From contig NC_088710.1 in NCBI RefSeq assembly GCF_963576615.1, forward strand, positions 21,075,114-21,139,113: DNA of 64,000 nucleotides. Direction: 5' to 3'. The position numbers and the translations under genes are program-made. This document shows positions 36,823-49,308 of this stretch, in pieces. Within the stretch, counting starts at the first letter, position 1, and every line of letters begins with the position of its first letter. The stretch is from Watersipora subatra. Taxonomy: Eukaryota; Bryozoa; Gymnolaemata; Cheilostomatida; Watersiporidae. The notes under the pieces are model-generated. The model saw only the letters and a program-made list of their open reading frames with translations, was not told where the DNA came from and made no database searches.

Positions 36823-39800
36823 TAGAGTAATCCTGTTCTCCATGTTTTATAGTCATGAAATTTAACTCATTGCCCTACTAGAAGAAAAGATTGATTAGTC
36901 AGTTACATTTGGGGAAATTTAATAACTTGCTTATTAGAATTTTGTAGAAATGAAACTTAACACAGTTGCAACCATTAATACACACAAGATATGCTAATTT
37001 GTAAATATACGCATATCAACTAAATCTTATACTTTATTTCAGGTAACAATGTGTTAGGGTAGGTAGGTGTTGGGTTTTCCATTACCCCTGTGAAAAGGAT
37101 TGGAAATTTCCACAAACTGAAGCCTCATTCTCATTGATTTCTTTAAAACTATCTATGTATATAACTTTCTACGACTAAACCAACTAGACATACTTCTGCT
37201 GACTCTACTTTCAGGTTCCGCCCCTTGATTAGCCTTGCTATTGCGCACAGGGACCTCATCATCACCTTCCCTGGAGTGACATTTTTTTTTCTATTTCTCT
37301 TGTCTTTTCATACTGTTAGAAACACTCTTCATGTTATTTTTTGTGGTTATATTATAGATGAAAATAAACAAACAAACAAACAAAATATACCCGATGAGAG
37401 CCAGCCTTTATTTGCGGCAATGACCACCTCTATCACAGTTCACATTTGTCAAGCAAGATGAGAACTTTAAACGTTAGCGTTAAACGTTAAAATATGTCTT
37501 TTAGACTAATATTTATGAACTCATGCCATCAGTTTCAGTGCTATCACTTGTAGTGAGAATGGCTTCTCTTATCTATATGGCTAATATTCTAGCTTTGAGT
37601 GTTAGACTATTAGCCGTATAGATGGCTAATAGTCTAACTTTCTCAGTACTTTTATATTATGACTAAACACATCAATCATGTACCAAATTTATCAGTACTC
37701 AGACAAGTTCCTGGTTCCTGATGAGCTATTTGTTTATGACAGGGGAGTTTGCGAAGTATATTTGATTAGTGAGCTAATAAATACCTTATAGAAGCTAGTC
37801 TCACAAAAGCAAAAAACGAGTGAAAGGGCGAACAGGCGAACAGCCTAAAACTATGACTTTATATAGAAGCGTATCAAATTTCTGTATTTACCCCATATAA
37901 ATATACTCAAAGAAAAGACAAGGAAAACTTCCTAATGTATTCATGACACATCAGTCGATGAGGAAGTATTGGATTTCATCGTTGTTTTAAAATGAGCAAG
38001 TGTCTTAATATAATATTTATAAATAATAACATTTTTGTAAGATTTTTATAATATTTTTATTATATCTATGTAAGTTTTAAATTAATCAATAAACCAATAT
38101 CAATTTTATTGTGTTAAACGTTAATCATTTGATGGCACTCTTTCGTAGCTATTGATAAAAATTCTACCGTATTAAATATGGTTCATTTGACCTTGAACCC
38201 TCACCTCACTGAATTAGTAGATATGACCATACATGATGGCTTAACAAACTCAAAAAACTGTTATACATTTGAGCTGACGAAAAGTCGAGTGTTTTGGAGC
38301 ACAGTCTATTTAGGGCAAAGATGTCTTAGTTGTTAAATTAACTTAAGTTAAATGGACCGCTGAAAAATTATTGCTATTATAATAATAATAATAATAACAG
38401 TAGCAGATGATATTACAGATTAGGTTTGGAATAGTAGTTTTTAGTGATTCCGACCAAACTTTTTACATTGAGAAACTGGATAGAAAGATTTATAATCGTT
38501 GCAAAATATCAACCGGAAACGGCTGCGGCGCTATAGAAATATATTTTATTGATCATTTTTTAAACTAGATTATCTAAAGCTTGTCTGTTTAAATTTCTTA
38601 TTGATGAAAGTATGACACGCTTTCGTATTTTTTAAATATATGACTTCCAAGAACAGCTTATTTTAACGGACAGTTTTTAACCTTCCAATTTATACAACGT
38701 AAGTTTTTTTGCTGCGCACTCGGCAAGATGCACACGCACACCGATTAATGTAATTCTATAATGTTAATATTTTATGTAATTCTATAATGTTAATATTTTA
38801 TGTAATTTTATAATGTTAATATTTTATGTAATTCTATAATTGTGATGTATAAATATGACACAGACTTTGCAGTATTTTAAAAATCTGTTTCTGCCTTGTT
38901 ATTATTATCTGCCACGTTCGTTTAATTAGCGGCGGTCAACAGAAGTGCTTTTGTATTGTGTTTACACATGGGCTAATCTTTGGCATTAGCATTAATAATT
39001 CACATGCTTGTCTTGCGAACAAAAGGACTTCCTTATGCGACAGCTTGAAGCCTGCATTGTGAGTGTTTTTGTCTCCAAAATTGGTTTTTGTTTTTCTAAC
39101 GTTAAAATCATTGTTGACCAATGAATTAACAAGATATCTTCATCAATAAATCTCACTTGAACATTGTGTGCGATGTGCGATGTGTATGTTAATGTGTGTA
39201 CACGCTCTCTACACGCAGATGCTCCGTACCTTCATCTAGGTCGGTAAAATAGTTGGTTTCGAAACTTTATCTTATTTCTGAGAACTAGCCTCGTAAACAC
39301 TCACCTACAGGTTATCTGATCTAAAATGAAAAAAGTTCCGGGTATCGTCGGACTTACAGCTAGTATTGTTATAAATAGACACAGTTATGAAATACTGTCT
39401 GTTTTTAAATTTGATTCCGTAGTCTACGCTAGTGGGACTGGTCTTGTCTTTGTCAGTCAAGGACAGAACTCAAGGTAAGATAGCCCTGCTATTAAAAGGG
39501 AATAATGTTACTCGTCACCATAACATCCATACATTGTCTTTAACATATCAGTTTGTCATCATCACGGCAGTCTGTCGATGTGACAATGACTGTCCTCATC
39601 TTGGTTGATCAAACAGCTGATCGAGCTCTTTCTTGCTAGCTAATCCTGTCCATATCCAGCTTCTTCATGTTTCACTTCTCGGTGTCTTTGAATCACAACC
39701 TGAGTCTCTCCTGGTTACGCTTTTTTTCACAAAGCTGAGTAATAGACAAGTTGTCGTATCAGAACATATCAGTTAGTGTGGCAGGCTTCACACATAATCA

Positions 39801-40490
39801 AATGGTTACATAATGCACACGCCTTAGTTTGAAAATAGTGTCATCATAGTGTCAAATTAACTCATCTCTCTTCACCCTCTCCCCAAACTGTTGGGGTGCG
39901 CCAGAGGCAAACATGAGTCTAGTAAAAACCTTTATGAGGCAGGTAGCTACTATTGAAGCAGCTGCAGTCCAGTGACCTCCGTTAATTATTTGTATATACC
40001 AACTAGCCGGAATGCCTGGCACGAGTGATAGAATAATTACCTAATGAATTTGAGTAACTTATCTGGAAAGCTAGATCTTTATTAAAATCTTTACTAAAAC
40101 AATTCTCACAATTTGAGGTCACTTAACAACCGTTACACATAGCGATGTTAGTTTTTAACCCCAAGCGAGCGCTTCAAGGGTGAGTATTTTAACCAATGTA
40201 ATAATTGTTTGCCCAATGAATTCATCGTATTCTGTCTAGCTTACTAGTTAAGATTGGTGCCTCTGAATATGGAGGTCCTGTGATCAAAACTATCTTCTTA
40301 TACTATAAAAAAATTTTAATCATAAAAGTTTTCATTGTTAGATTTTAACTTCTATAGCTGGACTCTTTAAGAAAAAAGGCAACAAAACACTGAGATTTAT
40401 ACATACGATTTGGCATTATCAAAATGCAATGTTGTTCAAATAAACGAGATTACATTTTGAGCTGTAGCAACTGCCATTATGGTCAGTTTG
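36823..40490. other. Long intergenic region, no gene seen
   Basis: No exon or RNA gene could be supported. Visible structure: a short inverted motif GGCTAATA...TATTAGCC near 37580-37630, and a 26-bp tandem repeat (TGTAATTCTATAATGTTAAT unit) of about 3.5 copies at 38747-38840. Confidence 0.5.
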
Positions 40491-40494
40491 TTGT

Positions 40495-41070
40495 AGTACT
40501 TCCTTGACATACGAGCCTAATGCGTTTTGCGATTCATATGTCAATTTACTCGTATCTCAAGGCACTATTTCTTAGATAACATAGCAAAGTAAAAATTAAT
40601 CCGTTACCATATTATGATGAACCACCTAAAGAGGATATTACGATGGAAAAGTGTTTTTAATTGTTATAATTCAGTACCTATACTAACAAAGTAACAAATA
40701 CCCATTTACTCATTATGCTCTGCAATAAAAGATAACATCACTATGTACACTATTGAATAGAGTCTTTACCTTTCTGACAGACGTTGTGGATAACTGCAGT
40801 CTGAGAGACTTGACATCAACACGTTCGATACACTAAACTTTCGTGACACTATGTAACAGGAACTTTGAATTTAACTTAAATGAATTTAACTTACTAAATA
40901 CACACTTGAGTCTAAGTTTTAGTCTTTTACTAAACTTACTTTAATTTTGTGGTCTTATTTTTGTAACATCTGTTTCCGGTTTGGCGCTTTTTGTCTCACA
41001 TTCACTATAACTTTTAGCCAAACTCTTAAAAACTTTTTCACACTATTTGATGAGAAAGACCGAGCATCCT
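40495..41070. mobile_element. Tigger/pogo-end MITE, truncated copy
   Basis: Starts CTTGACATACGAGCCTAATG and runs about 575 bases parallel to 41269-41840 at clearly high identity (ATTAATCCGTTACCATATTATG and many other blocks). The right end is replaced by a fragment of MITE family A at 41075. Confidence 0.65.
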
Positions 41071-41074
41071 GGCA

Positions 41075-41165
41075 GTCAGATCACCTCAAACATCAAAAAC
41101 AATTAAAAATGCTGATAAAATTTGATAAAATCTACTAAAATTCTGTGTAAGTTTATTTTTAAGAA
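41075..41165. mobile_element. MITE family A, right-end fragment
   Basis: Contains CATCCTGGCAGTCAGATCAC and ends AAAATTCTGTGTAAGTTTAT, the family A right terminus. Confidence 0.6.
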
Positions 41166-41268
41166 TACTCAGTTATGTCATCTTTTGCTAACGGTTTTTT
41201 GGATGGTAAATAGTTTTGTGTTAAAATGATGTGCTTGGTGATTATCTGGGTACAGCTGTCAGCATGTA

Positions 41269-42012
41269 CAGTCATATCTTGACATACGAGCTTAAAGCTT
41301 TCTGGGAGTGAACACGTATGTCAAACTACTCGCATCTCAAGACACTATTTCTTAGATAAAACAGCAAAGTAAAAATTAATCCATTACCATATTATGAAAA
41401 ACAAACTAAAGAGGATATTACGATGGGAAAAAGTGTTTTTAATTGTTATAATTCAGTACCTACACTAATAAAGTAACAAATACCCATTTACTCATTATGC
41501 TCTGCAGTAAAATATAACATCACTATGTACGCTATTGAATAGAGTCTTTATACCTTTCTGACAGACGTTGTGGATAACTGCAGTCTGAGACTTGACATCA
41601 ACGCATTTGGTACACTAAACTTTTGTGACACTATGTAATAGAAACTTGAAATTTAACTTAAATGAATTTAGCTTACTAAATACACACTTAAAACTAAGTT
41701 TTAATCTTTTACTAAGCTTACTTTAATTTCGTGGTCATATTTGTTTAATATCCACTTTCGGTTATGGGGCTTTTGCCTCATGATCACTATAACTTTAAAC
41801 CAACATGTTGAAAAAAATTTTCAAATTGATTTGAAGAGAAAAATCAAGCGGTGCTGTTCTCGAAAGCGGCTTCGCGCATACTTGGCTATAGAGTGTAGTG
41901 ACTATCGAGAACCGGCTTGCGCACTTGTAACTCAATAAAAAACTTGCTAGAACTTCAGCTTGTATCTCGGGTTTTTCGTATGTTGGGGCAGTTGAATGTT
42001 AAGGTAGGACTA
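41269..42012. mobile_element. Tigger/pogo-end MITE, full-length copy
   Basis: Begins CAGTCATATCTTGACATACG and ends with an imperfect inverse (AATGTTAAGGTAGGACTA), with TA on both sides, the target duplication of Tc1/mariner-superfamily elements. Its ends match the Tigger relic at 55407. The 744-bp interior shows no transposase. Confidence 0.7.
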
Positions 42013-42144
42013 TACTATCTTCTGAGGCGAGAAGGTGCTTCTCTACAATATTGATATGGCGCTTAGCAAGCAAGTTGTCTCATTTACATGATAAACGTGT
42101 TCGGCACCGTACATTTCAATTTGTTATCCTATTATTTTTATTAT

Positions 42145-42453
42145 TAATACTATTCATCATTTTTTTAACAGTGATTCATTTTTTATGGTAAATTTATAGC
42201 TAAAAATGAATAAATCAGACGCTTACTCATAGTACAAGTAAGGTGTAATGAGCTGAATGATGGGGCGAATAATTTGCTGTTTCAGTAGTTGTCTAACCTT
42301 ATTGCTATTTTTGGATATTTTCAACGCTTAGAAATTTTGTGGAAATTTCTGTTCATGCAAATGATTACCAATTGTAGTGACATGAATGATTTCCAACTTT
42401 AAATTGATCCTTGCAAATTGGCATGTCTGCAGTCATAGAGGCTTCTTTGCCAC
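42145..42453 (+). repeat. Long direct repeat, unit 1
   Basis: Matches 45146-45450 over about 305 bases (for example AGGTGTAATGAGCTGAATGA and TGGAAATTTCTGTTCATGCA). In both places a MITE family A copy follows within 0.5 kb, so the unit may be a segmental duplication. No coding conservation is visible between copies. Confidence 0.7.
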
Positions 42454-42954
42454 TGGACTCTGAGATGTCTAGTCATGATTACAGAGCTGTCACTTATACG
42501 AGAATGTTACATAAAAACACGCAAGCCTCTGCCTGCAGCAGGTCTATGAAGGGTAGTCAATGCACTAGTTATGATATAATCTATTACTCTACATTGAAAA
42601 TGCTCTTACAAATGATGAGGAAAACTTTATTTTATGAAAACTTTTATAAAAACTTCAAACTCATTTCGTAACAGGAATTTGAGTCAATAAGTAAATATTG
42701 CAAAATCTCTACTCTATTGTGGGCTGTCATCACTACATCGCTTTTACGCATCTTTTTTTGGGTTACTGTCATTTCATTGGCTGGTTCTGCTCACAATGGA
42801 TGAGCATGAGATAAAGCATTTTAAAGCAAGTACTGAATGACTCACAAACTGGTTTTTGGAGGGGTCTCATGACTTCAAAATTAACTCAGAAAGTTTGTGT
42901 CATTTTAGCTGTTTTTTTGCAATTGCCCTCTGATTTCATTTGTGGTCCGACTGC

Positions 42955-43256
42955 CGTTAAACCACTCAGATCAAGCGTAAATGTGATTATGACGTCTATA
43001 GTAGCAGATAGGCCAATAGAATAGAGACGCATGATGCTGCAACTTGAACGTAATAGCCTATACCAACTAGAGCAACGATAACAACTAGTGATGTCATTTC
43101 GCACGTATTTTTCTTCTGAGCGGTTTAATGCGATCAAGTTTTGTCGATTTTAATCTTAAAACATCCTGGCAGTCAGATCACACGAAATATAAAAAACAAT
43201 CAAAAGTGATAGAAAAAAAACTGATACTTTTTGATAAAATCTACTAAAGTAATTTG
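42955..43256. mobile_element. MITE family A, partial copy joined to a minisatellite
   Basis: Carries TGATGTCATTTCGCACGTAT and CATCCTGGCAGTCAGATCAC. Its right terminus passes directly into the 11-bp array at 43257. Confidence 0.65.
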
Positions 43257-43630
43257 TCATGTAAGTAATGTGTAAGTAATGTGTAAGTAATGTGTAAGTA
43301 ATGTGTAAGTAATGTGTAAGTAATGTGTAAGTAATGTGTAAGTAATGTGTAAGTAATGTGTAAGTAATGTGTAAGTAATGTGTAAGTAATGTGTAAGTAA
43401 TGTGTAAGTAATGTGTAAGTAATGTGTAAGTAATGTGTAAGTAATGTGTAAGTAATGTGTAAGTAATGTGTAAGTAATGTGTAAGTAATGTGTAAGTAAT
43501 GTGTAAGTAATGTGTAAGTAATGTGTAAGTAATGTGTAAGTAATGTGTAAGTAATGTGTAAGTAATGTGTAAGTAATGTGGAAGTAATGTGTAAGTAATG
43601 TGTAAGTAATGTGTAAGTAATGTGTAAGTT
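43257..43630. repeat. 11-bp minisatellite, about 34 copies
   Basis: Unit TGTAAGTAATG, almost perfectly uniform (one G variant near 43580). The unit resembles the family A terminus TTTGTGTAAGTTCATC, and the last unit ends TGTAAGTTAAT, so the array probably grew from that terminus. The - strand open frame (HYLHITYTLLT repeats) is a by-product. Confidence 0.9.
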
Positions 43631-43711
43631 AATTTTTAAAATCATAGAGAACTTGCAAAAGCTATGGCAACCTTTTTCCCTTTGTAATATGCTGTAGATA
43701 AGCTAGTAATC

Positions 43712-44097
43712 TATATATATATTTCTCAAAGTACGTCTGTATGTTGGAAATCTGGCTATAGCTATTATTAGAACAGCTGAGCTGAACAACAATGCAGACT
43801 CAAAGTCATGGTTTACCGTCATTGGAATCCTAACCTTATTAACTAGCTTAGTGGAGTTTTCCATTGTCAATATGCCAGGCTACTAGCTTGAAAGGTACAG
43901 TTGTTTGACAAAGTTTTAAAACCTTTACAGTTGTTTTTATTTTTCTCTTAATTTATTTCAACTACACGACACACTTCTCACATGATATGTACTTTGAAAG
44001 CTATAATGGCAAATGTTGTTATATGTTAAATACAAATCAATTTTCTGTCCAAAGACTCTTCTATTACACAGGCAACATCGGGTGGCACAGCTAGTTG
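43712..44097 (-). repeat. SINE-like family 1, inverted copy
   Basis: On the - strand it starts at the core (GCTGTGCCACCCGATGTTGCC), continues with TAGAAGAGTCTTTGGACAGA and ends at ACTTTGAGAAATATATATA. The tRNA-like part is diverged. Confidence 0.65.
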
Positions 44098-44099
44098 TA

Positions 44100-45140
44100 T
44101 GTATACAAATGAGTGGGCAACAAAAGCTTGAAGAATTTTCTAAAGCAAATAAAAGGATTCACCCGTCTGTCTAGTTAGCGCAGTGACTCAATCGCCTACT
44201 GCTGCTGGCTGCAGTAAGCCTATCAGCGGGTTGCGCAAGCAAAACCTTTAAACAACTTAGAATGGCTGCGTAGGCTTATATAACAATAAGCACCTCCTTG
44301 TGTCAGCAAAAGAAGGGGGGTCATCTGAAACGCTTTAGAAAGACAAGTAGAATAATATTCCCAAGGTTTGCAGGCCATAAATTTAATAAAATTTTAAATT
44401 AATTGTTTCGATAAGAGAGTAATGTAATATCAAAGCTAAAGCATTACAGATGTGGATTATCAATGAAACATCAGAGACAGTCTTTTGTTCTCTGAAACCA
44501 ACACCAATCATACATGTACGTGTGATTGAATCAACAAAATAGCTTTTCATCAGAGAAGAGCAAGTATTGACAGACATATAATCAGATAAATCAGATAAGC
44601 TAGCCAGCTGTTGGCATATTGATACATGAGGTAGTTGACACTTTTCCTGCAATAGGAGGAAACGGAAGAAGGTGACTACAAGGCCCTCAACTAATTCTAG
44701 ATATTTCAAATCTATCGACTCTGTTCAGCTGACTGACGAGCTTAGATTACACAGCGTTTGCGCAGGGAGTGGCAGAAGACTCTGAGTCGTACTAATGACT
44801 AATATAACAATTGTGACAGTTTTTCCTTATACAAATTACATCAAATGCTAAATTACTCACAATAAAACCGCGAATGACCTTTTTGTAATGTGAAAGAAGT
44901 TTCAAAATTTTGCACAAGATCGCCATGGTTGTGATAGCAGATATTTATGGTGAATCAACTTTGAAATCATAACTTTTTTGAGAAATGCAGAAAGTTAAAT
45001 TTTTGGAGAAGTTTAAAAAGGGTTGAACAGCAGATTTTAACTCAATGCTGATTCGTATCTGGGGTAAAACTACAAAATTATGGAAATTAAAAAATTACAG
45101 AAAATTAAGAAATTACGGAAATAATTAGAAATAATTATTG
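44100..45140. other. Intergenic region, no gene seen
   Basis: No exon, RNA gene or recognised repeat could be supported. Confidence 0.45.
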
Positions 45141-45145
45141 TATTA

Positions 45146-45450
45146 TTCATCATTTTTTTAATAGTGATTCACTTTTTTATTCGAGAAATTTGTAGCTAAA
45201 AACAAATAAATCGGACACGCTTACTCATAGCACAAGTAAGGTGTAATGAGCTGAATGATGGAGCGAATAATTTGCTGTTTCAGGAGTTGTCTAACCTTAT
45301 TGCTATTTTTGGAAATTTTCAATGCTTAGAAATTTGGTGGAAATTTCTGTTCATGCAAATTGTTAGAAACGGTATTGACATAAATGGTTTCCGACCTCAA
45401 ATTGATCGCTGCAACTTGGCATGTCTCCGGTCATCAAGGCTTCTTTGTCA
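45146..45450 (+). repeat. Long direct repeat, unit 2
   Basis: The partner of 42145-42453, about 3.0 kb away in the same orientation. Confidence 0.7.
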
Positions 45451-45524
45451 CTGAACACAGCCGAGTGGCAAAAAAACATCTTTGCCACTCGTCAAAGATA
45501 CTTCTTTGACAGAATAATAACAAG

Positions 45525-45765
45525 GCTTTTATTATAATAAAAACCTTGTTCATCCATCTGTCTAAAACCACGGTTGGAGTGTGGGAAAAAGACTGTTTCA
45601 TGCAGGGATTGAACTCTCAACGTTCAGCATGGTGGTCCAATGTTCTAACAACCACACCAATTGACCAGCCAGCCAATAACTGGAATAATTGTAGACATTG
45701 TTATTACACCAGACGATCTCATACGGCACACAAGTGTACTAGTCATAATAATCAGTATAAAAGAT
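45525..45765 (-). repeat. tRNA-derived SINE family 2
   Basis: The - strand has ATTGGTGTGGTTGTTAGAAC (A-box region) and GAGAGTTCAATCCCTGC (B-box), and ends at GATGGATGAACAAGG. A deleted copy is at 48285-48445. Confidence 0.6.
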
Positions 45766-46240
45766 GAACTTGCATGAAATATTTAGTAGATTTTATCAGA
45801 AACTATGAGGAGTCTTAACCTTTGTGCCATGCAAATAATCGGTGTTTTTTATAATTTGCAATAGTTTCTGATGTTTGAGGTGATCTGACTGCCAGGACGT
45901 TTCAAGATTAAAATCTATAAAACTTGATTGCGGTTAAAATGCTTAGATCAAGCAAAAGTACAATTATGGCGTCCATAATTGAAAAAAGACTGACAAAATA
46001 GTGACGCGTAACGCTGCAATTTGAACGCAATAGCTGATACCAACTATAACAACGATAGGAACTAGTGACGTCATTTCACACATATTTTTCTTCTGAGCGT
46101 TTTAATCTTGATCGAGTTGTATCGATTTTAATCTTGAAACATCCTGGCAGTCAGATCACCTCAAATATCAAAAACAGTCACAAATTATAGAAAAATACCG
46201 ACAGTTTTTTATAAAATTCACTAAAATTTTGTGCGAGTTC
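45766..46240. mobile_element. MITE family A, full-length copy
   Basis: Ends GATGAACTTGCATGAAATAT and AAAATTTTGTGCGAGTTCAT are inverted repeats, with GTGATCTGACTGCCAGGACG / CATCCTGGCAGTCAGATCAC inside. Total inverted ends are about 100-130 bases each. The interior has TGACGTCATTTCACACATAT and no ORF. The left end carries a ~35-base insertion at about 45808. Confidence 0.75.
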
Positions 46241-46244
46241 ATCG

Positions 46245-47540
46245 TTAATGTTTTATCTTTATTATTACTAATACACTTGTATGCCTTACAAGATCTCTAG
46301 CTACAGTCTTATAATAAATAATATTTTAGCATGATAATAAAATAACTACAATTAAGGAATGAAATAGTAACTAAAAGAGACATAATATTGATCTAAATGC
46401 TTATTTGTTTCTGAGTCAGTCTCAGGATGACAACTTGTTATTTCCAAGAAAGAGATTCGGAAAAATTTCAGATGCTAGGAAAACCTATAAGCACTCCTTT
46501 TTAGAAATTTTAGTTAATCCAAATATTTGCACGTACCAAAACGTCATTAGTGTTAATTTGCTGACTGGGTCACATCTCGCATGAATTTCTGTTTGCGAAC
46601 TTATTACGTGCGAGGAGTTTCTTAGCAACAGTTCCGACTGCTTTCTAGCAACGCGTTGTTTACACTGTCAGTATACACTAGACACATAGTCTGTTATGCA
46701 GCCAGGAAATAGACTCGCTGGCATCTTTCATAATAAGCTGTTGCGCAGCCTATTTCCCTCCCATATAGTTAGCTATAGAATTAGACTGCCCCGCTACTTA
46801 TTATAACAGTAATATTCGCCTTAAGAACTTTCCGTTCTGTTACCATTGACAATAGGTAGTGTTAGATATTTTTAGAATCTACTGCAAAGTTTTTATTTTC
46901 AAATTTAATTGTTTTCTAAATTATATAGTTCAACGAAATAGCATGCATTGTAAGAATAAATGAAATTCTAGTCATGCATAGGCTGACGGAGAATTTAACA
47001 TTTGTAGACAAGGTGCTCGCTAATTGAAATTGTCGATACAACTTCTGATTTTCTGATAATAAAGTTGCTAGTAATGTTTACCATTTGGGAAGAAGAAATA
47101 ATCGAGTTCATTGCTTTTTTGTTTTAGGATGGACTGGCTTCTTATACATTTTAGACTTGCAGCATGCGCTGAATGAAGATTACGGAATTACCATACACAT
47201 TGTACTTGATAGTATACCGCTCTGAAGTCTGATGTTGTATATACAAGCAGGCCCCTGTTTTCAGACTATATTACAGCCTTGACATCGACTGTAAAAACTC
47301 TAAATACAGCGCAATTCTTTTTAAACGGAATACTATTTAGAAGCTTCTAAAACTCAATGAAAAAAACAGAAATAAAATTGATTAAACGTTTTTTTTTCAC
47401 ACTCTTTCAAAGAAGCGATGTTTAAGAGGTACATGCAACTGAAGAATCATGATTGCAGTACACTGAGTCTGATAGAGTGTATATTTGTTAAGAATAGAAA
47501 AACAAATAATTTTTGTTTGTTTAATTCATTCAAAAAGGGT
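46245..47540. other. Intergenic region, no gene seen
   Basis: No gene, RNA or recognised repeat could be supported. Confidence 0.45.
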
Positions 47541-47641
47541 ACAGATGAGGGAGGAATAAAAAAAAGTAGGTGCAATGAGGACCCACATGCGCAGTAGAAT
47601 AGAGAGTCATGGTGCTGGACTCTGACTAGCAGTTAGTTAAT

Positions 47642-47800
47642 TTATTTATATAAAAAAGTCACCATGACTATTCGAGTGTCAAGGAGGTGTTGTTTGAGAC
47701 TTGATTTGAACTGATTAAAATTGTTATTTGTCGGAGGTTAGTTGACAAAGAGTTCCATTCTGTCGACACCTGAAACATGACCCGCCTATGAGTTGACGCG
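47642..47800 (-). pseudogene. LINE reverse transcriptase C-terminal relic
   Basis: The - strand reads RRVMFQVSTEWNSLSTNLRQ, then after a frameshift NFNQFKSSLKQHLLDTRIV and a TAA at 47642-47644. The WNSL ... FKSSLK-x-x-LL pattern is the end of a non-LTR reverse transcriptase. It is a different lineage from the relic at 3348. Confidence 0.5.
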
Positions 47801-48284
47801 GAGGAGGAAGGTGGAAGTGGTAGAGCCACCAAGGAATAACGTGTTTATATGTCATTAATGGGTTAGTGTTTTTGAAGTATGGAAAACTAAGAGAAAAAAG
47901 CACAATTTAAAGCTCTGCTCTTTGTGCTACCAGCTATGAGTCATTTTACAAAATAAGTTTAAATGCAGAAAACCACTGAAAATATTTGCTGGTGTTGTTG
48001 TACTGAATATACAATTTGCAACACTGTTTTGGCCACAAATGTGGGAATGCAGCAGCCTTAAGATATTGTTAAGTATATCAGCCAAATCTCTGATAAAACA
48101 GACTTTATAACTATAAAACTTATGAGTAAACAATAGAGCCAGTGTGACAGCTCGCTTTGTAACACTGTCGTATAAAACAATATAATGAAGTATAGTTTTT
48201 TAATATAATTTAGCATAATATAATAAAAATCATATAATATTGTGCAGTGTAATGTGATGTGATATAAAGTTATCTTTCCTGCAA

Positions 48285-48445
48285 TAAGAGCTGTTCGTGT
48301 CTGTTCATCCATCTGTCTCTCCGAAGCTATGCTTGAAGGTTGGAAAAAGAATGCGTCACACGGAAATCAAATGGAAATCAAAAAATGGAATGATTATGCA
48401 CATACTTATTACACCTGATGATCTCTCATGAATCACAGGGCTGCC
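48285..48445 (-). repeat. SINE family 2, internally deleted copy
   Basis: Shares TTCATCCATCTGTCT, GGTTGGAAAAAGA and TTATTACACC-GA-GATCTC blocks with 45525-45765 but lacks the B-box. Confidence 0.45.
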
Positions 48446-48454
48446 AGGGTATTA

Positions 48455-48588
48455 GTATAATATAATATATATAAGATATTATATTATAGCCATATTATAT
48501 TATTTATATATTATGTAATATATATGTGTATATATAATATGTTATATATATTATATATATAATAAAATATATATAACAATGTTATATT

Positions 48589-48620
<32 letters not shown>
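48455..48620. repeat. TA microsatellite left of the Penelope-like element
   Basis: Runs of TATA/AATATA ending in about 15 TA units directly before the left arm at 48621. A second TA run follows the element at 50365-50395, so the element sits within or next to TA repeats. Confidence 0.85.
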
Positions 48621-48625
<5 letters not shown>

Positions 48626-48656
48626 GGGTAAAAATCAAAGTTAAAGTTAAGTTTAA

Positions 48657-48715
48657 AACAACTTTATTACTAATAGTTTCATATTGCCATGCAATAATCA
48701 TCAGATAAAATTGTT
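48657..48715 (-). ncRNA. Hammerhead ribozyme, left arm
   Basis: Same sequence as the ribozyme at 50208-50266 on the opposite strand: helix I AACAATTTTAT / ATAAAGTTGTT, core CTGATGA, helix II hairpin, GAAAC, loop TATTA, GTA cleavage triplet. Transcription of the - strand is needed for it to form. Confidence 0.8.
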
Positions 48716-48849
48716 AGCACTGAAAACGACTTATATATAGATGGAAATAAAAGCGTAGGTCTTAAAATACCTAAATACACCACTGATACGTAGGATTAAA
48801 ATTAGCAAGCAACACGATTTAAAGCCTCAACAAAGCAGAAGTTTAAAAG

Positions 48850-49308
48850 TTAAGTCTTAAAATTGCTTAAAAGGAATTTGCCAGCATGTCTACATGTTGA
48901 AACTAGTTCGCAGCGTTTGTTTAAGGTAGCAATGTTAGGATTGTATATAATATAAAATTTCTCATACAGACATAGGTTGCATCTGCCTGTGGTCTTGTTG
49001 TATGATGTAGCTCTTTTGACTATGCTCCACTTGATGTTATATTCTATGCCTTGGTCTTTTAAGGTCCATATGTGCTTACTGAGCTCGGTGCTTGATCTTT
49101 TCTCTACATTTCTAAAGGTTGTCATATGATTGTAATAGCGTTGTTTGAATGTGGTGTCAGTCAATCCTATGTAATGTTCGTCCGCAGATTGATCATTGGT
49201 GGTGACTGTCGCCTTATATATAATTGACTTGCTCAGGCACTTTCCTTGTAGTGGGCAGCCATTCTTATGTCGGCAGTTGCATTCTCTTGGTTCTGTAGTT
49301 ATAGGGGT
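48850..49308 (-). pseudogene. GIY-YIG endonuclease C-terminus, left-arm copy
   Basis: The - strand frame encodes the last ~150 residues of the protein described at 49309-50073, identical over the final 104 residues. It has no native start and lacks everything before the Cys-rich segment. It is a by-product of the inverted duplication. Confidence 0.75.

Noticed and set aside
43257..43630. CRISPR array
   Set aside because: Regularly repeated sequence, but there are no unique spacers between units here or in the other arrays. The window is eukaryotic.
43244..43645. 133-codon - strand frame rich in HYLHITYTLLT
   Set aside because: By-product of the 11-bp array.
35041..45830. 18-base identity GAGGAGTCTTAACCTTTG between sulfatase exon 2 and an insertion in a MITE at 45808
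   Set aside because: Too short in AT-rich sequence to separate from chance, and flanking bases do not continue the match.
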